NCBI RefSeq assembly: GCF_030316825.1
Contig: NZ_JASZYU010000002.1
Location: forward strand, 806,001-870,000
Direction of reading: 5' to 3'
Length of the DNA: 64,000 nucleotides
Source of the DNA: Variovorax fucosicus
GTDB taxonomy: Bacteria; Pseudomonadota; Gammaproteobacteria; Burkholderiales; Burkholderiaceae_C
The notes under the pieces were generated by a model that ran no database searches, was not told the DNA's origin, and saw only the letters and a list, made by a program, of their open reading frames with translations. Positions 55,598 through 63,318 of the stretch are shown one piece after another. Made by a program: the position numbers and the translations under genes. Every line of letters begins with the position of its first letter. Position 1 is the stretch's first letter.

Positions 55598-56311
55598 TCA
55601 GCCTTTCTTGAGCGGGACGATGGTGGCCGGCTCGCTGCTCTGCACGCGGGCGCCGGTCACGAAGTAGGCATGCAGGTCGTGTGCGAAGCTGTTGAGCTTG
55701 GTCAGCACGAACTTGTTGCCGCGCACCAGTGCGTTGTAGCCGAGCACCGCGGGAATCGCGACAGCCAGGCCCAGCGCCGTCATGATCAGCGCCTCGCCGA
55801 TCGGGCCGGCCACCTTGTCGATGGTGGCCTGGCCGGCCGAGCTGATGCTCATCAGCGCGTGGTAGATGCCCCAGACCGTACCGAACAGGCCGATGAACGG
55901 CGCGGTCGAACCGACCGAGGCCAGCACCGCCAGCCCGGTTTGCAGGCGCGCGGTGAACTCGTCGATGCCGTTGCGCAGGCAGCGCGTGACCCAATCGCTC
56001 ACGTCCAGCGTGTCGTGCAGGTGAGCCTTGGTGTTGCGGTGGTGGGCCGTGGCTTCGCGGCCTTCGAGCGCGAGCACGCGGAACGGGTTGCTGTCGCTTC
56101 TGCCGAGCTTGTTGAGCGCGGTGGCGAAGTCTTCGCTGTGCCAGAAGTCGGAGGAGGCGTTGGCCATTCGCTTGTAGCGGATGACGTCCAGCGCCTTGAT
56201 GATGATCACGATCCAGGACGCGAGCGACATGCCGATCAGCAGCAGTGCGACGGCTTTCGTGACGAGGTCGCCCTGCGACCAGAGGTTCATCAAGCCAAAC
56301 TGGGATTCCAT
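55598..56311 (-). CDS. exbB: biopolymer transport protein ExbB (MotA/TolQ/ExbB family)
   Basis: A 237-residue proton-channel protein with three membrane helices (about 15-38, 130-152 and 170-195). 'VLASVGSTAPFIGLFGTVWGI' and 'GPIGEALIMTALGLAVAIPAVLGYNAL' are the conserved channel helices. It forms the proton channel with ExbD that drives TonB. It is second in the operon, 16 bases after the tonB stop. Confidence 0.93.
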   Translation of the reverse strand: MESQFGLMNLWSQGDLVTKAVALLLIGMSLASWIVIIIKALDVIRYKRMANASSDFWHSEDFATALNKLGRSDSNPFRVLALEGREATAHHRNTKAHLHDTLDVSDWVTRCLRNGIDEFTARLQTGLAVLASVGSTAPFIGLFGTVWGIYHALMSISSAGQATIDKVAGPIGEALIMTALGLAVAIPAVLGYNALVRGNKFVLTKLNSFAHDLHAYFVTGARVQSSEPATIVPLKKG

Positions 56312-56327
56312 AAATGCTGCTCCAAAA

Positions 56328-57017
56328 CTACTGGGAAAGGGTGAAATTGAAAGGCGCCTTCAACAGGTAGACGGTCGCCTCATTGGCGCCCGGCTGCCGG
56401 ATCGGCGTGACTTGCGATGACAGGGCCGCGTCGCGCGCTGCCTGATCCAGCCGGTCGTAACCGCTGGACTTGAAGATATCGGCACGCTTGGGGATGCCGG
56501 AACTGTTGAAGTACACCGCGATGATCACGGTGCCGGTCTCGCCCATGCGCTTGCTCATGGCGGGGTAGACCACGCGCGGTTCCCGGATGTACTGGGTCTG
56601 GCCCTGGCTGATTTCAACCAGTTTCGGCGCGGGCGGCGCTGGTGGGGCGGGCGGCGGTGCCGGTGGTTCAGGCGGCGCCGGCGGCGCAACCGGTGCCGGT
56701 GGTGGTGGCGGCTCGACACTGCCGGTCGGCGCATTGGGCGGGGGCGGCACCGGCGTGCGGATGGCCTGCGGGCGCGGTGGCGGCGGGGTCTTGGTGATCT
56801 CGCGCCGGGGCGGGGGAGGCGGAGGCGGCGGCGGCTCGACGGGTTTCGGCGGCTCGATCAGTTGGCTCAGGATCTCGACCGGAATCACCACCTCGGCGGC
56901 TTTGCGGATCAAGCCGGCCTGCAAAGCCCACAGCGCTGCCACGTGGAACAGCACGACGCTGCCGGCGATGACGGTATTTCGGGAGAGCCCGGTGGGGGCA
57001 GAGAAGCGGTCAGACAC
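56328..57017 (-). CDS. tonB: TonB energy-transducing protein
   Basis: A 229-residue protein. A single N-terminal membrane helix (about 14-34, with Ser20 and His25) leads to a long periplasmic spacer (about 48-135) made largely of Pro, with runs of 8-10 consecutive prolines, and a C-terminal TonB domain (about 145-229, 'RVVYPAMSKRMGETGTVIIAV'). It transmits proton-motive force to outer-membrane receptors such as the Fiu-like protein nearby. I chose GTG 57017 because it starts just before the helix; GTG 57047 is an alternative. Translation of the Pro runs should depend on EF-P. Confidence 0.92.
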   Translation of the reverse strand: MSDRFSAPTGLSRNTVIAGSVVLFHVAALWALQAGLIRKAAEVVIPVEILSQLIEPPKPVEPPPPPPPPPRREITKTPPPPRPQAIRTPVPPPPNAPTGSVEPPPPPAPVAPPAPPEPPAPPPAPPAPPAPKLVEISQGQTQYIREPRVVYPAMSKRMGETGTVIIAVYFNSSGIPKRADIFKSSGYDRLDQAARDAALSSQVTPIRQPGANEATVYLLKAPFNFTLSQ

Positions 57018-57074
57018 GATCCACCATTCGACGAGAGGAGGCACCAAAGGTGCCCAGGGCGCAGCAAGAAACCG

Positions 57075-57149
57075 CTATTTGCGAAAGATCCACCAGGCCG
57101 AGCCGGCCACGAAAATCAGGCTGCCGCCGAGCGTAGAGAAGAGTGCCAT
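57075..57149 (-). CDS. candidate 24-residue hydrophobic peptide between bfd and tonB
   Basis: ATG 57149 to TAG 57075. The peptide starts MALFSTLGGSLIF, has a continuous hydrophobic stretch and ends WWIFRK: a plausible single membrane helix with a positive cytoplasmic end. It begins inside the last codons of bfd in another frame and ends 57 bases before tonB. Only conservation could confirm it. Confidence 0.3.
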   Translation of the reverse strand: MALFSTLGGSLIFVAGSAWWIFRK

Positions 57150-57388
57150 GCCTTGCTGTCCTGGATGGAGTTGGCAAGCTGGATCACGTGCGGCCCATCG
57201 TCGCGATGGAGTGCCGCAACAGGATGCGAGGCACTGCACTGCGCGACGACGTCGCGGGCGCAACCTTCGCACCGGCCGCACTGGGTGGCCACGCCGAGTT
57301 CGAACTGGACTTCGTCGAACGTCATCCCGGCTCGCGCATGACGCGCGATTTCTCGGTCGGACACTCGGCGGCATACGCAGACGATCAT
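57116..57388 (-). CDS. bfd: bacterioferritin-associated ferredoxin (Bfd-like [2Fe-2S] protein)
   Basis: A 90-residue protein. The Fer2_BFD domain begins at the N-terminus ('MIVCVCRRVSDREI', C4 and C6) and is completed by 'CGRCEGC' (C37, C40, extra C43), the Bfd ligand pattern. Bfd reduces the ferric core of bacterioferritin so that iron can be released, and it is usually induced by iron starvation. A Fur-like palindrome lies 48 bases upstream. The tail after residue 50 is variable. It precedes tonB on the same strand by 98 bases. Confidence 0.9.
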   Translation of the reverse strand: MIVCVCRRVSDREIARHARAGMTFDEVQFELGVATQCGRCEGCARDVVAQCSASHPVAALHRDDGPHVIQLANSIQDSKAWHSSLRSAAA

Positions 57389-57435
57389 GGCGGCAAAGGC
57401 AGCTGTTGGCTGGCTGTTGATGAAGGCCTGATTAT

Positions 57436-57456
57436 AAATACGAATCTCTCGCATTT
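57436..57456 (-). promoter_or_regulatory. Fur-like palindrome upstream of bfd
   Basis: AAATACGA-ATCTC-TCGCATTT: two 8-bp arms with one mismatch in an AT-rich patch. It resembles the TCGCATT-type Fur half-sites of betaproteobacteria. Confidence 0.55.
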
Positions 57457-57476
57457 GCAATCACTATGGCCGCGTG

Positions 57477-57503
57477 GGGCCTCTTGGGCCTCTTGGGCCT
57501 CTT
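57477..57503. repeat. three tandem 9-bp repeats (GGGCCTCTT)
   Basis: GGGCCTCTT repeated three times head to tail between bfd and the end of piuC, followed by a degenerate fourth unit. A short tandem repeat of this kind can change copy number by slippage; here it is intergenic. Confidence 0.85.
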
Positions 57504-57519
57504 CGGGACCGCAACCGGT

Positions 57520-58200
57520 TCAAACCTCCGACCAGAGCCGCAGCAAGTTGTGATAGTGGCCGGTGAGCGCCACCGTCTCCTCGCATTCGCCGACGCGCGT
57601 GCGCAGCTTCTGGATCTGCTGGTCGAGTTCGAACAGCATCGCGCGCTGGTGGTTGTCGCGCACCATGCTTTGCAACCAGAAAAAAGAGCAGACCCGCGCC
57701 CCCCGGGTGACCGGATGCACCCGGTGCAGGCTGCTCGAGGGGTAGAGGATCAGGTCGCCCGCCGGCAGCTTGACCTCGTGCGTGCCGTAGGTGTCGACCA
57801 CCTCGAGCTCGCCGCCCTCGTAGTCGTCCGGATCGCACAGGAACAGCGTGCACGAGAGATCGGTGCGCAACTGCTCGCCGGTGCCGGGCACCGAGCGCAC
57901 GGAGCCGTCGACGTGCAGGCCATAGTGTTCGCCGCCTTCGTAGCGGTTGAACAGCGGTGGCACGAAGCGCAGCGGCAGGGCGGCGGAAAAGAACAGCTGG
58001 CTTTTCGCCAGTGCCGACAGCACCGCCTTGCCGAGTTCCCGCCCCACGGCCGAATGCTCGGGCAACTGGCGGTTTTGCTTGACCTTTGCGCCCTGCTCGC
58101 CGACGGTTTGCCGGCCATCGATCCAGTCGGTGGCTTCGAGGGCGGAGCGCAGTTCTTGCACCTGTGTGGACGTCAGCACTTCGGGAACATGGAGCATCAT
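57520..58200 (-). CDS. piuC: Fe(II)/2-oxoglutarate-dependent dioxygenase, PiuC/PKHD type
   Basis: A 226-residue dioxygenase of the PKHX_YbiX family. Iron ligands are H96-x-D98 ('YGLHVDG') and H159 ('SSLHRVHP'), and R169 ('RGAR') binds 2-oxoglutarate. Genes of this family are regularly paired with Fiu/PiuA-type catecholate siderophore receptors, as here, and are iron-repressed; the hydroxylated target is unknown. Length is normal. It lies downstream of the receptor on the same strand but behind a terminator. Confidence 0.9.
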   Translation of the reverse strand: MMLHVPEVLTSTQVQELRSALEATDWIDGRQTVGEQGAKVKQNRQLPEHSAVGRELGKAVLSALAKSQLFFSAALPLRFVPPLFNRYEGGEHYGLHVDGSVRSVPGTGEQLRTDLSCTLFLCDPDDYEGGELEVVDTYGTHEVKLPAGDLILYPSSSLHRVHPVTRGARVCSFFWLQSMVRDNHQRAMLFELDQQIQKLRTRVGECEETVALTGHYHNLLRLWSEV

Positions 58201-58221
58201 TTCTGGAGCAGCCTCACAAGG

Positions 58222-58249
58222 AAAAAAGCCCCGGCTGCGAAGCCGGGGC
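58222..58249 (-). terminator. terminator between the Fiu-like gene and piuC
   Basis: Minus strand: GCCCCGGCT-TCGC-AGCCGGGGC followed by six T. A strong hairpin within what would otherwise be a receptor-piuC operon; piuC expression must come from read-through or from its own promoter. Confidence 0.85.
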
Positions 58250-58290
58250 CCGAGTGTCGCACCGCTGCCGGCGCGACGGTTTGTGCTGGA

Positions 58291-60666
58291 TCAGAACGCG
58301 AAGTTGGCCGTGATGCGGGCCGAACGCGGCGTGCCCGGGAGGTAGCGGTAGCCGCTCTTGTTGATCGACGCCACGTAATCCTTGTCGGTCAGGTTGTAGA
58401 TGTTGAGCTGGATGTCGACGTTCTTGTTGATGCGGTACGACGCCATCGCGTCGAACACCCAGTACGCGTCCACATAGGCCGGCGTGCCCACGGCGCTGTC
58501 GGTGCCGCGGTTCAGCTTGCCGTTGTAGCGTGCGCCGCCGCCGATCGTCAGTCCGAACGGGAACTGGTAGGTCGTCCAGGCCGTGAACGCGTTCTTCGGC
58601 GTATAGGCCAGTGCGCCGCTGCCGTCAGCCAGCACCGAGGGGCCGCTCACGATCTTGGTGTCCTGCGTGGTGAAGCCCGCGCTGACGCCCCATGCGTTGG
58701 TGATCGCGCCCGCGATGCCGAGCTCGATGCCCTGCACGCGCTTCTTGCCGGTCTGGTAGTACTGCAGGGTGGTCGAGTCCTGCACCACTTCGTTGCTCAC
58801 GTCGGTGCGATAGACGGCGGCGGTCAGCGACACCTTCTTGTTCAGGATGTCCCACTTGGTGCCGACTTCGAAGGTCTTGGCCTTCTGAGGCAGGAAGTCG
58901 GTGCGCGCGGCGCTGTTGGTGGTGCCGGCGGCGGCGGCCAAGGTGAAGTTGGCGCCGCCCGGCGGCTGCGCGCCGGTGCTGTAGCCGGCGTAGATGCTGC
59001 CGTTCTCGACCGGCTTGTAGACCAGGCCGATCTTGCCGGTGAACAGGTTGTCCGACAGGCTCAGGTTGGTCGGCGCAATCGTGCTGGTCTGCACGCCACG
59101 CGTAGTGGCCAGCGTCAGCGCGGTGGCGTCGTAGTCGGTTCTGTAGTGGTCGTAGCGCAGGCCACCGGTGAGCGACCATTGTTCGTTGAACTTCACCGTG
59201 TCGAACACGTAGAGGCCGATCGTGTCGGTCGAACCCTTGGAGCCGGTGCCGTTGTTGATGCGGTTGTAGCCTGACACGTACGGGTTCGGCGCGTACAGGT
59301 TGGCGGCGGGCCAGGAGCCGGCCGGCGCGTAGGTGGTGCCGACGCTTGCATAGCCCGCACCATAGAAGTTGCTGGCGCGCTGCGATTCGCGCATCAGCTC
59401 GACGCCGGCGCTCAGCGTGTGGCCGACGCTGCCCGTGTCGAACTTGGCCGTCACGTTGGTCTGGTTCACGAAGACCGTGTTTTCCTGGTCCTTGTTGGTC
59501 GGCAGGTTGCGCGTGACGGTCCAGCCGTAGGGGTTCAGCGCGCTCGGCGTGGCGAGGTAGCCCAGGTTGGCGGCCGGTGCGAGGCCCGTGGTGGCGAGGC
59601 CGCCGCCCTGGAACGACGTCAGCATGTAGTCCTGCGACGTCTTGCCGTAGCGCGTGGTGTTGCGCAACGTCAGATTAGGGGTGAAGTCGTGTTCGAAACG
59701 CGCGGTGAACATGTCCGACGTGACGTTGTCGAAGTCGGAGCTGGTGCCGTAGAAATTGCTCGAGTCGACCCGCGACGCATAGTCGAGGAAAGTGCGGCGA
59801 CGCGCGCCGAGCGCGACCGGATCGGGGTTCGTGTAGCCCGGCAGGCCGATGGTCGGCACGCCGCCATCGGGGACGTTGTTCTGCTTGATGTGCACGTAGT
59901 CGAAGTACATGCGCGTCGGCGAGTTCAGGCCCAGCGCGATCGACGGCGCGATGCCCCAGCGCTTGTTCTTCACGAAATCACGGCCGGCCACGCCGGCGTC
60001 TTCGGCCACGGCGTTGAGGCGGAATGCCGCACCGATGCCGTTCTCGCCGCTCAACGACTTGTTCCAGTCGATGCTGCCGCGCTTGTAGTCGGCGCTGCCG
60101 AAGCCGATCGAGCCGTAGAAGCTGTCTTCGGTTTTCGGCTTCTTGGTGATCATGTTGATGTAGCCGGTTGGCGCGGTGCGACCGATGTCGCTGCTGGCCG
60201 CGCCCTTGACCACTTCGACCTGCTCGATGTTGAACACGTCGCGCGAGACCGAGCCGAGGTCGCGGATGCCGTCGACGAAGATGCTGCTGGAGGTATCGAA
60301 GCCGCGCAGGTAGATCGCGTCACCGGTGCTGGTGTTGCCGTTTTCGCCGAGGTAGAACGCGCCCGCGCCGGGCGTGTTGCGCAGCGCCTCGGTCAACGTG
60401 GTGGCGCCTTGCTCGCGCAGGATCTGCTCCTTGATCACCTGCACGGTTTGCGGCGTGTCGAGCAGCGGGGCGGTGAACTTGGGGTTGGCCGAGGTGTCGG
60501 CCTTGTAGTCGGCAGCAACCGAGTCCTGCACCTGAACTTCTTTCAGCGTATTGGTGGTCTGGGCACCTGCCGGCATTGCCAATGCGACCAGCGTGGCAGC
60601 GGCGACGCCGCCGAAGGGGGAAACGGCACGCGCGACCGCGTGCTTGCGACTCTTGATGTACGCCAT
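58291..60666 (-). CDS. TonB-dependent catecholate siderophore receptor (Fiu-like)
   Basis: A 791-residue outer-membrane receptor. The signal peptide ends near residue 37 ('MPAGAQ'). The plug domain follows (about 55-200: 'DTPQTVQVIKEQILREQGATTL' in pieces, 'GDAIYLRGFDTSSSIFVDGIRD', 'VEVVKGAASSDIGRTAPTGYIN'). A 22-strand barrel ends in the typical 'ARITANFAF' with terminal Phe. The partner piuC downstream and the sequence pattern point to the Fiu/PiuA group for monocatecholates and related iron chelates; the exact ligand is inferred. A Fur-like box lies 117 bases upstream. Start at ATG 60666 (MAYIKSRKH). Confidence 0.9.
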   Translation of the reverse strand: MAYIKSRKHAVARAVSPFGGVAAATLVALAMPAGAQTTNTLKEVQVQDSVAADYKADTSANPKFTAPLLDTPQTVQVIKEQILREQGATTLTEALRNTPGAGAFYLGENGNTSTGDAIYLRGFDTSSSIFVDGIRDLGSVSRDVFNIEQVEVVKGAASSDIGRTAPTGYINMITKKPKTEDSFYGSIGFGSADYKRGSIDWNKSLSGENGIGAAFRLNAVAEDAGVAGRDFVKNKRWGIAPSIALGLNSPTRMYFDYVHIKQNNVPDGGVPTIGLPGYTNPDPVALGARRRTFLDYASRVDSSNFYGTSSDFDNVTSDMFTARFEHDFTPNLTLRNTTRYGKTSQDYMLTSFQGGGLATTGLAPAANLGYLATPSALNPYGWTVTRNLPTNKDQENTVFVNQTNVTAKFDTGSVGHTLSAGVELMRESQRASNFYGAGYASVGTTYAPAGSWPAANLYAPNPYVSGYNRINNGTGSKGSTDTIGLYVFDTVKFNEQWSLTGGLRYDHYRTDYDATALTLATTRGVQTSTIAPTNLSLSDNLFTGKIGLVYKPVENGSIYAGYSTGAQPPGGANFTLAAAAGTTNSAARTDFLPQKAKTFEVGTKWDILNKKVSLTAAVYRTDVSNEVVQDSTTLQYYQTGKKRVQGIELGIAGAITNAWGVSAGFTTQDTKIVSGPSVLADGSGALAYTPKNAFTAWTTYQFPFGLTIGGGARYNGKLNRGTDSAVGTPAYVDAYWVFDAMASYRINKNVDIQLNIYNLTDKDYVASINKSGYRYLPGTPRSARITANFAF

Positions 60667-60782
60667 GAGAAGAACTCCGAAAGGCAGAAAGAAATCGTCT
60701 CGACTGGCGGGTCTGGCAGTGCGCGGCCACAGGGGCGGCACGCAGATTGGCTGGGTGAGCGGAAGCGGAAACGCTTCGGCTC

Positions 60783-60801
60783 AAATGATAACCACTCGCA
60801 A
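60783..60801 (-). promoter_or_regulatory. Fur-like box upstream of the Fiu-like receptor
   Basis: AAATGATAACCACTCGCAA, matching the hemP Fur box at 16 of 19 positions, in the 231-base gap between the receptor and the flavoprotein reductase gene. Confidence 0.65.
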
Positions 60802-60897
60802 CAACTTTCTACCCGATTCGTACCACTTTCTTCGTCTTGTCAACGGAGGATGTTGCACGGCGGATACATCCGCATGCTGTCGGAGTGGCCCGGCGGG

Positions 60898-62256
60898 TCA
60901 GTACACGTCGCGTCGGTAGCGGCCCGCAGCGACCAGCGCGGCAAAGCGCTCCGGCCCGGCGATCTGGCGCAACGCCGCATGGACGCCGCTGGCCATGCCC
61001 TGCAGGCTGCCGCATACATAGATGGCAGCGCCGCGGTCGATCCAGGCGGCCACCTCGTCGGCGGCCTGCAGCAGGCGGTGCTGTACATAGAGACGCTCGG
61101 GTTGGTCGCGCGAGAAGACCATGTCGACCCGGCGCAGCAGGCCGGCCGATCGCCAGGCTTCGATCTCCTCGCGACAAAGCCAGTCGTGCGCCGCGTTGCG
61201 CTCGCCGAACAGCAGCCAGTTGTCGCCCTGGCCCGCCGCAGCACGCGCGCGCAGGTGGCTGCGCAGCCCGGCCAGGCCGGTGCCGTTGCCGATCAGCAGC
61301 AACGGCCGGTTCGTGTTGTCGCCCAGGCGGAAGTTGGCATGGGGCTTGAGGCGCAGCGACACGCTGCTGCCATGCGAGAGGGTGGTTGTGAGCCAGCCCG
61401 AGGCGATGCCCAGCCGGCCATCGGGATGCAACTCCTGGCGCACCAGCAGCTCGACCGCGCCGTCGCCGACGATCGAGGCGATCGAGTACTCGCGCGGACG
61501 CGCAGGGTCGCCGGGCGCTTCGATCTGCACCAAGTCGCCGGACTGCCAGCCGGCCGTGGCGCCAGCCGGTGGCGTCAATACCAGGCGATGGATTTCCGAA
61601 CCGATGCTGCCCGGGTTGAGCAGTTCGCGCCGCGTCAGTTGCCAGGGGGCAAAGGGCGATTCGTCGATCTCGGCCACGGCGCCGTCGCCGATTCCAAGCT
61701 GCCGCTGCCATCGCGCAAGCGCCGACGGATCGGCGTTGTCGACGTCGATGCGTTCGAACTCGCGCATTGCGCCGCTCGCCTGCAGCCATTCGTCGAGCTG
61801 GCGTCCAAAGCCGCAGAAGTTCTGGTACTGCCGGTCGCCGAGAGCCAGCACGGCATAGCGCAACGCGGGCAGGGCATGCGCCTGCGTCATCAGTTTTTCG
61901 ACGAACAGACTCGCGCCGTCGGGCGCGTCGCCTTCGCCGTACGTACTGGCAATGAAGAGGGCGCGCGGCGCGGCGCGCAGCGTGTCGGCATCGAGCGCGT
62001 TGAGTGCCAGCACGCGCACCGGGCTGCCATCCGCATGCAGGCCATCGGCGGTCTGCCATGCAAGTGTTTCGGCCTGGCCGGTCTGGGTGGCGAACAGCAC
62101 CAGCGCTGGCGCCGCGCCTGTGCCTGCGAGTGCGCTGGCCGCGGCGGCCGTCGCCGCATGCCGGCGCCGCTCGCGCCACCAGATGGTGGCGCAGAGCATG
62201 GAATACGCGAGCACGGTGCCGCCCGCCGCGGCGCTGCGAACGGCGTCGATGCTCAT
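60898..62256 (-). CDS. membrane-anchored sulfite-reductase-type flavoprotein (flavodoxin + FAD/NADP reductase domains)
   Basis: A 452-residue protein. One N-terminal hydrophobic helix (about 8-24) is followed by a flavodoxin domain (about 50-190: 'LFATQTGQAETLAWQ', 'STYGEGDAPDGA', 'LGDRQYQNFCGFG'), an FAD domain ('RPREYSIASI') and an NADPH domain ('IGNGTGLAGLRSHL', 'YVCGSLQGMASGV'). This is the CysJ/P450-reductase architecture. The usual PepSY membrane half of related iron reductases is missing. Next to apbE and DUF4198 genes it probably feeds electrons from NADPH to a membrane or periplasmic acceptor, plausibly for ferric-siderophore reduction (inference). Start at ATG 62256, 22 bases after apbE. 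Confidence 0.85.
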   Translation of the reverse strand: MSIDAVRSAAAGGTVLAYSMLCATIWWRERRRHAATAAAASALAGTGAAPALVLFATQTGQAETLAWQTADGLHADGSPVRVLALNALDADTLRAAPRALFIASTYGEGDAPDGASLFVEKLMTQAHALPALRYAVLALGDRQYQNFCGFGRQLDEWLQASGAMREFERIDVDNADPSALARWQRQLGIGDGAVAEIDESPFAPWQLTRRELLNPGSIGSEIHRLVLTPPAGATAGWQSGDLVQIEAPGDPARPREYSIASIVGDGAVELLVRQELHPDGRLGIASGWLTTTLSHGSSVSLRLKPHANFRLGDNTNRPLLLIGNGTGLAGLRSHLRARAAAGQGDNWLLFGERNAAHDWLCREEIEAWRSAGLLRRVDMVFSRDQPERLYVQHRLLQAADEVAAWIDRGAAIYVCGSLQGMASGVHAALRQIAGPERFAALVAAGRYRRDVY

Positions 62257-62278
62257 CGCGTTCTGCGATCGAATGGAC

Positions 62279-63208
62279 TCATGCGCCGACGCGCTCCATC
62301 CACGCGGGCGAGGCGCTCGCCTGCAGCCCATCCGTCTTGCGCTCGAAAAACAGCGCTGCGATGTCGTGCGCCCGTGCAAACGCGAGCCCCTCGGCCGGGC
62401 CCAGCACCGTCAGCGCGGTCGCGAGCGCATCGGCCTGCATGCACTCGGCGTGCAGCACGGTGACGGACGCGAGCGCATGGCCGACCGGCTCGCCGGTGCG
62501 CGGGTCGATCGTGTGCGACCAGCGCCGGCCCGCGTGCTCGCGCCGGTGCCAGCGGTCGCCCGACGTGGCCACGGCCAGATCGGCCAGTGCAACGGTCGGT
62601 GATGCCGTGCCACCGTCTTCCGGTGCTGCGATCTGCACTGTCCAGGAGGCGCCGCCCGGACGACGCCCGACACCGCGCAGTTCGCCGCCGATCTCGAGCA
62701 GCAGATCCTTCAGGCCCAGCGCCCGCAGCCCCTCCACCACGTGGTCGACCGCGAAGCCCTTGGCAATGCCGGAAAAGTCCAGCGTCAGCCCGCCCGGTTG
62801 CCGCAGCGTGCCGGCAACCGCGTCGAACGGCAGGCGCTGCCAGCCGCAGGCAGCATGGGCTGCGCGTAGCGCCTCGGGCGCGGGTGGATGCACGTCGTCA
62901 GCCGCCTCCGGCCCGAAGCCCCACAGCGCGACCAGCGGCCCGACCGTCGGATCCAACGCGCCGCCGCTGGCTTCGGCCCAGCGCAGCGCACAAGCCAGCA
63001 CGGTGGCGAAACCGGACGCCAGCGCATGCACGGCGCCAGCGGCTGCGCGGTTGTAGCGGCTCAGGTCGGAGTCGGTCTGCCAGTGGCTCATCTGTGCGAC
63101 CACGCGCGCCAGCGCAGCCTCCATCGCTGCACGAACGGTGTCGAGCGGCAGCATGTGCGGGTTGTCGAAGCGCAGCGACCAGGTCGTGCCCATGGTTCGC
63201 CCGGCCAA
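62279..63208 (-). CDS. apbE: FAD:protein FMN transferase (ApbE family)
   Basis: A 309-residue (from TTG 63208) ApbE protein that links FMN covalently to Thr/Ser of target proteins. 'GRTMGTTWSLRF' is the family N-terminus, 'LDFSGIAKGFAVD' the flavin-binding segment, and 'HTIDPRTGEPV' plus 'MQADALATALTVL' carry the Mg-binding residues. The frame stays open and plausible upstream of the TTG to a CTG at 63322, which overlaps the stop of the DUF4198 gene (CTGA) and has GGAAG 7 bases before it. That start would give 347 residues, nearer the family norm. No ATG or GTG exists there, so the true start is unsettled. No lipobox is visible. Confidence 0.88.
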   Translation of the reverse strand: MAGRTMGTTWSLRFDNPHMLPLDTVRAAMEAALARVVAQMSHWQTDSDLSRYNRAAAGAVHALASGFATVLACALRWAEASGGALDPTVGPLVALWGFGPEAADDVHPPAPEALRAAHAACGWQRLPFDAVAGTLRQPGGLTLDFSGIAKGFAVDHVVEGLRALGLKDLLLEIGGELRGVGRRPGGASWTVQIAAPEDGGTASPTVALADLAVATSGDRWHRREHAGRRWSHTIDPRTGEPVGHALASVTVLHAECMQADALATALTVLGPAEGLAFARAHDIAALFFERKTDGLQASASPAWMERVGA

Positions 63209-63318
63209 TTGCTGCAGCGTGACCGGATCGGCACGCCGCGGCGCGGCTGCGTTGGCATAGCCCCCGGCGCGCCATCTCGCGAACGAGGGGCGCGTTGCGA
63301 CCGAAGCGTCGTCGAAGG

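Noticed and set aside
57477-57503. Contingency (phase-variable) repeat controlling piuC or bfd
   Set aside because: The 9-bp repeat is a multiple of three and lies after the piuC stop, away from both promoters, so copy-number change would not switch either gene. Kept only as a repeat.
59419-62463. Long open frame on the plus strand opposite the Fiu-like receptor and flavoreductase
   Set aside because: Translation is Arg/Ala/Val/His-rich and low in hydrophobic structure, and it spans two unrelated genes and their Fur-boxed gap on the other strand. A shadow frame.
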